Made by a program: the position numbers and the translations under genes
Shown here: piece after piece, positions 57,746 to 64,000 of the stretch
Position numbering within the stretch: position 1 is the stretch's first letter
Layout: each line of letters starts with the position of its first letter
The notes under the pieces: generated by a model
Seen by the model: the letters and a program-made list of their open reading frames with translations, nothing else
Told to the model about the DNA's origin: nothing
Database searches by the model: none
Assembly (NCBI GenBank): GCA_965198285.1
Contig: OZ240251.1
Coordinates: forward strand, 558,001 to 622,000
Reading direction: 5' to 3'
From: UBA11872 sp965198285
Lineage (GTDB): Bacteria; Chloroflexota; UBA11872
DNA: 64,000 nucleotides

Positions 57746-59095
57746 TCAGATCGTCTCGGCCCCCGACCAGCGCTCGACCTCGCTAAGACCTCGTTGGTAG
57801 GCAAGGTACTCGTCCTTGCTCATGCGCGGCTGGAAATTGTCCAGGACGCGCCGCGCCTCTTGGGCGCCGTTGCCCAGCAGGTCGGCGGCCATCCAGGCCA
57901 GGGCCTTGGCCGGTTCCAGGTAGGCCATCTGCGGGTCGTCGATCAACCAATCCACCGCGTGGTTGCTGCCCACGGCGCCGGCCATCGATGGATGCAGCGC
58001 CGGCATGATGTGTGACACGTCGCCCATATCGGTCGATCCGGTGCGGTGTCCCTGCCGCCGCACGTCAGCGTCGCCGTGCACGACGCGCTGATTCGCCATG
58101 AAGAGCTCGGCCAGGTCGCCGTCGTTGACCAGGGGCAGGTAGCCCGGCAGCGTGATGATCTCAACCTCGGCGCCCAGCGCCAGGGCGCCGGCCTTGAGCG
58201 CGCGGTCCACCTTGACGGCCGCCGCGTCGATGGCGTCGGTGGTCTTGCCGCGCACGTAGGTTTCCAGCGTCACGTCCGCCGGGATCACGTTCACCAGGTC
58301 GCCGCCGCGGGTGATGATGGGATGCACGCGGATCGCGTCGTCGTCGCGGAAGGTCTCGCGCAGGGCATTAATGGCCGCCAGGCCGATGTGCGCGGCGTAG
58401 AGCGCGTTGATCCCCAGGTGCGGCGCGCCGCCCGCATGCGCCGCCTTGCCCACGTAGCGAATCTGCTTGACCACGCAGCCGTTGTTCGAGGCGGTTACCG
58501 CCGCCATGCCGTTCTCGTCGGGGCGCGAGTGCGTGTGGATCATCATGGCCAGGTCCACGTCGTCGAACTCGCCGCGCGCGATCAGTTCCGGCTTGCCGCC
58601 CAGGAACTCAAGCTCGCCCTCTTGCACCAGCCCGTGCCGGTACTCGACTTCCACGTACTCCTCGGCCGGCACGGCGAAGAGCACGATGGAGCCGGAAAGA
58701 TCGCGCAGGATGGCGGGGTCGCTCAGCGTGGCCGCCGCGCCGATCAACCCGGCGATCTGCGCGTTGTGCCCGCAGGCATGCGCCGCGTGCGTTTCCGGGT
58801 TCTCCTGCGGGTGGCCGGCCACCGTCAGCGCGTCCAGTTCGCCGATCAGCGCCAGCGTGGGACCCGGACGACCCGTGTCGATGCGGGCCTTTACTCCGGT
58901 GCGGGCCAGTCCCGCGCGGTAGTCCAGCTCGAATTCATCGAACTTGCGCTGGACCAGCGCCGAAGTCTCGAACTCTTTGAAACCCAATTCCGGGTTGCGC
59001 ATGATCGTTTCGCCGACTTCGACGATGTCGTCGCGATGCGACTCCACCACGGCGGCGATGCGCTCTTTCAGATCGGCGCTGGCTGACATACCCAT
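57746..59095 (-). CDS. M20-family amidohydrolase (AbgB/HipO-like)
   Basis: An ATG at 59095 (or 59089) gives about 449 residues. Binuclear zinc motifs are visible: THAAHACGHNAQIAGLIGAA, VPAEEYVE with catalytic glutamates, MIHTHSRPDENG, and the late HPSMAGAVGSNHAVDW. The dimerisation domain includes KAAHAGGAPHLGINALYAAH. This branch hydrolyses N-acyl amino acids or aminobenzoyl-glutamate-like amides. The RRQGHRTGSTDMGDVSHIMP segment resembles AbgB. The substrate is not determinable. It is a single gene. Confidence 0.9.
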   Translation of the reverse strand: MGMSASADLKERIAAVVESHRDDIVEVGETIMRNPELGFKEFETSALVQRKFDEFELDYRAGLARTGVKARIDTGRPGPTLALIGELDALTVAGHPQENPETHAAHACGHNAQIAGLIGAAATLSDPAILRDLSGSIVLFAVPAEEYVEVEYRHGLVQEGELEFLGGKPELIARGEFDDVDLAMMIHTHSRPDENGMAAVTASNNGCVVKQIRYVGKAAHAGGAPHLGINALYAAHIGLAAINALRETFRDDDAIRVHPIITRGGDLVNVIPADVTLETYVRGKTTDAIDAAAVKVDRALKAGALALGAEVEIITLPGYLPLVNDGDLAELFMANQRVVHGDADVRRQGHRTGSTDMGDVSHIMPALHPSMAGAVGSNHAVDWLIDDPQMAYLEPAKALAWMAADLLGNGAQEARRVLDNFQPRMSKDEYLAYQRGLSEVERWSGAETI

Positions 59096-59194
59096 ACACC
59101 TTGGGAGGTCGGCGTGGGCAGTCTGCCACGGCGCGCCGACGTCAAGAGGGGAACGAAAGATCAAGAGGCCCGCAACCGCTCGGGAATCGGGACG

Positions 59195-60361
59195 TCAGTC
59201 CCTCTTCTCCTCGATCTGCGCGAGTACGCCCAGATAGACGGCGCGCACGGCAAAGGCTCGTCGCGCATCGCCCACCACCTCCTCGAAGAACTCGTCGCGG
59301 AACTCGCGGTTCGTCAGGACGCTGATCATGAAATAGAAGCCCGAGAACGAAGCCAGGAAGGTGGCCACCTGCAGCAGCTCCACGGTCACCGCCGTTCCCA
59401 GCCAGCGAACGTCCAGCAGCACCCGCGGAGTGCTTTGGGTCCATGACGAGATCGTGCTCCAGTCCATCGCAATCACCCCGAAGACGAAGAAGAACACTCC
59501 CACAAGCGTGCTGACGAACAGGACCCGCAGCGTCAGCGCGACGAGCACGACGAGGCCGACGTTCGCCCATTGCCCGCGTCTGAGCGGCGCGTCCATTCTC
59601 AGCGAGCCGCAGGAGCGGCCCAGGCCGGCGACGGGAGTCCCCTGCACAAGCTCCATCACCCGCTCGGGGCGTTCGAAGGTCGCAAGATCGCTGAGTTCGA
59701 GCGGCAGCCGGAAGATCAGGAACACTCCTGCCACCAGCGCGAAAAGCCCGATCAATGCACCCAGGAGCCCGCGCTCGATCGTGCCTGCCAGCTGCCAAAC
59801 CTCGGCGTTGACGAACAGAAACGTCATGAAAATGAGCAGCAGCGGCAGGGCCCGCGCGAAGAGCCCCAGCACATCCCCGATGTCGCGGATGAGCCGCCGC
59901 GCACCCCAGCGCAGAATCGGCACCAGCGCAAAGCCCACCGTGACATAGGCGCCCAGCAGCAGTAGGGCGTTCACTCCGATATCGCCAACCGCAGACGCCC
60001 AGTCTCCCAGAATGAAGCCGTTGAGCGCCGGTGCCGTCAGCAGGAACACGAGCACCTCCACCGCTCCCACCTCCTCCGGCAGCGACAGTAGCTTCCGGTG
60101 CCGCAGAGCGTTGAGGCCCGTCCAGACTGCCGTCACCGCCGCTGTCGCACCGACGACTGAGAGCACGCTCGCCCACCACGGCCAGTCCAGGCTGAAGTTC
60201 AGGAGTATCTGCAGGGCCAGCACGGTTATGAGAAACGGCAGGGTGCGGGTCAGAATGTCTCGCCGGGTGCTGTAGTCCTCGATGAGGTGGGGCACGCCCT
60301 GCCGGCGAAACCAAGCCTCGGTGGCCTCAATATGCTCGCCGTGTGTGGATCGTGCGTTCAC
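59195..60361 (-). CDS. Hypothetical multi-pass membrane protein
   Basis: The frame is open much further upstream over the helicase gene. The natural start is the GTG at 60361, overlapping the helicase stop as GTGA, which gives 388 residues. About nine to ten hydrophobic helices are visible (TRTLPFLITVLALQILLNFS; WWASVLSVVGATAAVTAVW; ALPLLLIFMTFLFVN; GLLGALIGLFALVAGVFLIF; ANVGLVVLVALTLRVLFVST; FLASFSGFYFMISVLT). A conserved-looking cytoplasmic end NREFRDEFFEEVVGDARRAF follows. No family is recognised. The coupling to the nuclease-helicase gene suggests a functional link, but that is inference. Confidence 0.7.
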   Translation of the reverse strand: MNARSTHGEHIEATEAWFRRQGVPHLIEDYSTRRDILTRTLPFLITVLALQILLNFSLDWPWWASVLSVVGATAAVTAVWTGLNALRHRKLLSLPEEVGAVEVLVFLLTAPALNGFILGDWASAVGDIGVNALLLLGAYVTVGFALVPILRWGARRLIRDIGDVLGLFARALPLLLIFMTFLFVNAEVWQLAGTIERGLLGALIGLFALVAGVFLIFRLPLELSDLATFERPERVMELVQGTPVAGLGRSCGSLRMDAPLRRGQWANVGLVVLVALTLRVLFVSTLVGVFFFVFGVIAMDWSTISSWTQSTPRVLLDVRWLGTAVTVELLQVATFLASFSGFYFMISVLTNREFRDEFFEEVVGDARRAFAVRAVYLGVLAQIEEKRD

Positions 60362-63300
60362 GCTTCGTGGTTCTCCGCCATTTCCCACAGCCGCGCCAGG
60401 GCGTTGGCCAACAGCATCTGGCGGGGGGTGCGGCAGCGAACGGCCAGCAGGTCGGGGCTGGCGACCACGACCGCGAGGCACTTGGCCCGGCTGGTGGCGA
60501 CGTTCAGACGGTTGAGGCTGTACAGGAACTCCATCCCGCGCGGGGCCTCGTCGGCGGAGCTGGTGGCCATGGAGTAGATGGAAATCGGGGCTTCCTGCCC
60601 CTGAAACTTGTCGACCGTGCCAATCCGCAGCCCCTTGAGTTGGGGCCTGGACGAGAGCTCGCGAATCTGCCGGTTGTAGGGCGTGATGATGAGCACGTCC
60701 TGGTCGGTCAGCTCCTGGGCTGCGCCTTCGGCGTCGGTCCACGACGGGTGCGAGCGGAGCAGGCGATCGACCTGCTCGGCGATGGCTGTGGCTTCTTCCT
60801 CCGAGTCGCTGACTCGCCGCTCGTGCGGCACCGCGACGAAGCGCAGCCCCGTCCCGGCAAAGGGCGGTGATCCGTCCAGGTCAAGGTTCTCCCGTCCCGG
60901 ATGCGAGCGCAGGCTGTCCTCGTAGAAGACTTCGGAGGTGAAGGCGCAGATGCTGGGGTGCAGGCGCCAGGTACCGTCCAGGAACAGGCCGAACTCCCTG
61001 GGCATGACTCGCGCATCGTCGAGCACATGGGCAAGGACTGACCGGTCGGCGCCCGGCGGGTGCACGCCCTGCAAGGGCTGGTCCAACTGCTGCGGGTCGC
61101 CCAGAGGCAGCAGGCTCTTAGCACAGCGCGCCGACGCCAGGGCGTCGGCCAGCGACATCTGCCCGGCCTCGTCGATGCAGAGGACGTCGACAAGGCCTTC
61201 CGCGTCGTCGCGTGCCCAGAGCCAGGACGTACCGCCCACCACGTCGAGCGACCCGGCCACGAGGGCCTCGCAGGCCTGCTCGTTCTTCGTGAGGGGTACC
61301 GCGTCGGCGAAGTCCGGCTCGCTGGACTGGTAGCGGGTGCGCTGGCCGATCCTGACGTCGACTCCCCGCGCTTCGGCCACCCGCGCGGTCTTTTCGAGCA
61401 ACTCGCCGATGACCTTGTGGCTGTTGGCCGTCACGCCCACGCGCTTCCCGGCCTTCACCAGGTCCACGATCATCTCCGCGCCCACGGTGCTCTTGCCTGA
61501 TCCGGGCGGTCCCTGGACGGCCAGGTAGCTCTCGTCCAATGATTGAACCAGCCGGCGTGCTGCTTCCTGCGCGTTGTCGCCCTCCGTCGTCAGCGGTGCG
61601 CCGTCGCCCTGTCCAACCCGAGGCATTCGGCGCATCAACAGATCGCGCGCCGCCTGGTTCGGCCCGGGCGCGTCGATGCCGTTTTCGTTCACCCAGGCGG
61701 CCAGCTTGCGCAGGCTCGGTGGCTTTGGCCCGGCGGGGACTTGGTCGAATGGAATCAGGGATGTTGGAGCCGGTGTGCCCCCGCTGGGACCGACCTTTAG
61801 TTCGATCACGCACTCTTCATCGTCTACGGCAACGACTTCCCCGATCGAGTTCCCCTCGTGATCGCGCGGCCGGTCGCCCACTTCGATCTTGTGGTCCTGG
61901 GCCGGGAACCGGAATCGGTACAACGTGGACCGCGACCTGGGCTTGGGATCGGGCCGGCTGCCCGCAGACGTGAGCTGACCCATTGCATCCGATTCGTACA
62001 CGCGCTCCTCGTCGGTGAGTTCATCCTTGAGGTGGAAGAAGCGCCACCAGAACGCCTTGTCCTCCCGCCGATGCCAGTCCAACAGCTGCGCCAGCAGCCA
62101 GCGTCCACGTTGCGCCGGGTCCTCAAGCGATGTTCCGTCCGTCAGGTCCTTCGGCAGGTCCTCAGTTAGTTGATCCACCAGTTCCTGTACCGCTTGTTGC
62201 TCCTCGGAGTCCTCCGTGTCCTCCGGCGGGGTGGCCGTCGGTCGCGGCAGGGCTTCGGGGCCGACTTCCGCCACCAGCGCCGCCCGTTGCTCCTCCAGCC
62301 ACTCGCGCAGGTAGAACGTAGAAACACAGTCGTCGCGGTTATAGGCCTTGATCTGTTCCAGCAGCGCGTCCCGGTCCGTGCCCGGCTCGGGCTCCAGCCA
62401 GTGCTCGAACTCCACGATGCTCTCGCCGGCGTCGCGCAGGTCGACTTCCCGTTTGAATCCGTACAGCGGTTCCAGCCGCTTGATGGAGTAGCTCTCCACC
62501 GACGCCCGAATCCCCTGCCGCACCACCCGGTACAGGTCCACGAACACCTGCCCGCGCAGCAGCTGATCCACCTCGGTCTCGCGCGTGGCGTAGCGTCCGG
62601 CCAGCCGCTTCATGGCCGTGGTCTCATAGGGCGCGTAGTGGTAGACGTGCATGCCCGGGTAGGCGGTCCAACGGTCCATGATTAGGTCGATACAGTCCTC
62701 GAACGCCTGGCGCTCGGCCGCGGTCGTCACGGTGCCGTCCTCGATCGACCAGAATGCGTGAAACGTGGGCTCGCCCGTGGCGTCGGGCAGGCCAGGCTCG
62801 ATGGCCCCGAATAGGTAGTCGATCCCGTCGACCTCGTCCGAGCCATAGAAGGGGTCGCCCTCCAGGTCGAGGAACAGGTCGCCAGGCGAGGGTTCCGGCA
62901 GGGCCCAGAGCCCGCGGTCCGGCACCAGCGCCTTGTCGCGGTCGCGCTCGGGCGGAATGCGCTCCGAGATCGCTCGGCCCTCGCCGCGCACCTGGATGGC
63001 CGCCTGCTTCTGCACCCGCGCCAGCGCCTCGGGGCTGACGCCCTCCACCCGCTCCGGCAGCGGCGGCGACGGGTTGGCCAGTCCGCGCCGCGTGGTGATG
63101 TCGATGTCGTGCAACGCGCGACGCTGGCGCGAGGACAGGCCGGCCACCAGCGACAGGTCGTCCTCCCGCCGCCACTGGGCGCGGCACTCCAGCGTCCAGC
63201 TACAGAAGTCGCAGTGCCCCACCGGCTCCGGCTTCGTCGGGACCGGAAAGACCTCCTCCGGGCTGTCCAGCAACGCCTCGAAGTCACCCGCCACCAGCCG

Positions 63301-63888
63301 GTAGTAGGCCGCGTAGTCGGCCACCCGCAGGCTGACCGTCTTGCGCTGGACGCCGCCCAGCACGAGGTGCATCTGTTCCGGCAGCCGTCCCTGCATGGCG
63401 CCCAGCAGATCCGAGTACATGCAGATCTGCAGCACGGCGGGGGCCGAGGGTTGGCGAGCCAGCTTGGTGTCCACGACTTCGTAGCTCCACGACCCCAGGT
63501 CGCTGGGCGTATTGACTCGCTCGAGGAAGTCCGCGTACCCCAGCCGCCGCTCGTCCAGCAATACGGCCTGGTAGATCACCTCCGCGCCTCGTCGCATGGC
63601 CTGCAGCGTGGCCGCGTGTTCCGACCTGATCTGGCGGGACGGGGACACCGTGTCGGGCGGCCGGATCTCGGCAATCTCTCGACCGTTGGTGCGCAACTCT
63701 TCCAGGTAGCGCGCCTCGTACTCCTGGCCACGCCGGGCCATGCGGTCCAGCACGGGGTCGTCGCGGACCGGGCGCCGGACGTCGGGGACCAGCGTCGCCG
63801 CGCGCTCCAGGTTCGCCAGGTGCCGGCACTCCAGGAACCCCACCAGGTCCGTCGCGGAATAGGCGAGGCGCTGGTCAATCAGTTGCAT
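60358..63888 (-). CDS. TM0106-type RecB-like nuclease / DEDDy exonuclease / UPF1-like SF1 helicase
   Basis: The 1176-residue protein joins three modules. Residues 1-240 form a RecB/Cas4-like nuclease: Asp120 (YADF), Asp140-Thr-Lys142 and Gln154, with cysteines 21, 226, 229 and 235 placed like the Cas4 iron-sulfur ligands. Residues about 335-530 form an RNase_H_2 DEDDy exonuclease (LFLDLEGDPFY at 338-348; YNRDDC at 516-521). Residues about 780-1170 form a UPF1/Dna2-like SF1B helicase (GPPGSGKS at 793-800; LCIDEAGQ; LLPLGDPQQL; GTVDKFQGQEAP; LNVATSRAK). It resembles Dna2-like repair or RNA-DNA processing enzymes. The N-terminus is complete, with ATG at 63888. Confidence 0.9.
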   Translation of the reverse strand: MQLIDQRLAYSATDLVGFLECRHLANLERAATLVPDVRRPVRDDPVLDRMARRGQEYEARYLEELRTNGREIAEIRPPDTVSPSRQIRSEHAATLQAMRRGAEVIYQAVLLDERRLGYADFLERVNTPSDLGSWSYEVVDTKLARQPSAPAVLQICMYSDLLGAMQGRLPEQMHLVLGGVQRKTVSLRVADYAAYYRLVAGDFEALLDSPEEVFPVPTKPEPVGHCDFCSWTLECRAQWRREDDLSLVAGLSSRQRRALHDIDITTRRGLANPSPPLPERVEGVSPEALARVQKQAAIQVRGEGRAISERIPPERDRDKALVPDRGLWALPEPSPGDLFLDLEGDPFYGSDEVDGIDYLFGAIEPGLPDATGEPTFHAFWSIEDGTVTTAAERQAFEDCIDLIMDRWTAYPGMHVYHYAPYETTAMKRLAGRYATRETEVDQLLRGQVFVDLYRVVRQGIRASVESYSIKRLEPLYGFKREVDLRDAGESIVEFEHWLEPEPGTDRDALLEQIKAYNRDDCVSTFYLREWLEEQRAALVAEVGPEALPRPTATPPEDTEDSEEQQAVQELVDQLTEDLPKDLTDGTSLEDPAQRGRWLLAQLLDWHRREDKAFWWRFFHLKDELTDEERVYESDAMGQLTSAGSRPDPKPRSRSTLYRFRFPAQDHKIEVGDRPRDHEGNSIGEVVAVDDEECVIELKVGPSGGTPAPTSLIPFDQVPAGPKPPSLRKLAAWVNENGIDAPGPNQAARDLLMRRMPRVGQGDGAPLTTEGDNAQEAARRLVQSLDESYLAVQGPPGSGKSTVGAEMIVDLVKAGKRVGVTANSHKVIGELLEKTARVAEARGVDVRIGQRTRYQSSEPDFADAVPLTKNEQACEALVAGSLDVVGGTSWLWARDDAEGLVDVLCIDEAGQMSLADALASARCAKSLLPLGDPQQLDQPLQGVHPPGADRSVLAHVLDDARVMPREFGLFLDGTWRLHPSICAFTSEVFYEDSLRSHPGRENLDLDGSPPFAGTGLRFVAVPHERRVSDSEEEATAIAEQVDRLLRSHPSWTDAEGAAQELTDQDVLIITPYNRQIRELSSRPQLKGLRIGTVDKFQGQEAPISIYSMATSSADEAPRGMEFLYSLNRLNVATSRAKCLAVVVASPDLLAVRCRTPRQMLLANALARLWEMAENHEA

Positions 63889-64000
63889 CGCGGAATCACC
63901 GGCCCGTCCGCCATGGCCGGCGGAATCCGCGCGGCCCCAGGCATGTGCGATCGGCGCAAGCGCGCCGCCGGCATGCTACGCGAGACGCCCCCCACGAAGC

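Noticed and set aside
58046..59086. A 346-codon plus-strand frame opposite the M20 amidohydrolase
   Set aside because: It is an antisense shadow with Val/Gly/His low-complexity sequence, while the minus strand has all M20 zinc motifs.
1..64000. CRISPR arrays, insertion sequences, integrases, phage genes, rRNA operons
   Set aside because: I saw no regularly spaced repeats, transposase motifs, terminal inverted repeats or rRNA signatures. The only sizeable repeats are the Nudix duplication and the PhyH and membrane-protein paralogues.

Overview
The window is one contiguous piece of a compact, GC-rich bacterial chromosome. It has many short or overlapping gene junctions and frequent GTG starts. 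I see no insertion sequence, transposase, integrase, phage structural gene or CRISPR array. The gene content fits a Chloroflexota-type bacterium: secreted proteins with threonine/proline linkers and WGF/LGYP-type repeats, a UbiA-family decaprenyl-phosphate phosphoribosyltransferase, and a tandem pair of phytanoyl-CoA dioxygenase genes like those abundant in marine and sponge-associated lineages. This assignment is an inference from gene style. There is no rRNA or other decisive marker.

Layout. 1-5.1 kb: a paralogous family of uncharacterised membrane proteins plus orphan genes. 5.2-14.9 kb: proS, a perfect 16-bp parS partition site at 7054-7069, a methyltransferase, membrane proteins, ribosomal protein L25, an ammonium transporter and two TrkA-type RCK proteins. 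15.0-18.4 kb: an AT-richer cassette of two P-loop ATPases preceded by a 35-bp perfect palindrome. 18.4-31.1 kb: small-molecule enzymes (YciI, haloalkane-dehalogenase-like, nucleotidyltransferase, glycolate-oxidase-like), tRNA-Ala, NYN nuclease, Nudix, DedA, a CAP-domain protein, yraN-rnhB-rplS, VanW and a Gfo/Idh/MocA oxidoreductase.

31.2-35.0 kb is the most interesting region. A leftward HTH-ImmA plus MazF pair stands back to back with a rightward, tightly overlapping three-gene operon. That operon encodes a ubiquitin-like beta-grasp protein, a small E2-like protein and a JAB-E1 (JAMM protease plus ThiF/E1 adenylyltransferase) fusion. This is a candidate bacterial ubiquitin-like conjugation system. 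The E2-like protein contains no cysteine and the Ubl does not end in glycine, so its chemistry may be unusual.

35.0-64 kb: rpsP-khpA-rimM-trmD with a good promoter, an NfeD protease, a divergent GroEL, panB, a MurD-type ligase, a phosphoesterase, smpB next to ssrA (tmRNA), a Nudix gene formed by a 495-bp tandem duplication, c-type cytochrome proteins, a PfkB kinase, two PhyH dioxygenases, a LipM-type octanoyltransferase, tRNA-Arg, a large cytochrome/GSDH-type protein, lspA, a DNA glycosylase, a cyclophilin lipoprotein, an M20 amidohydrolase, and a helicase with a RecB/Cas4-like nuclease and a DEDDy exonuclease in the same chain.

Coordinates are read by eye from the sequence. Similarity calls come from remembered family motifs, not from database searches.
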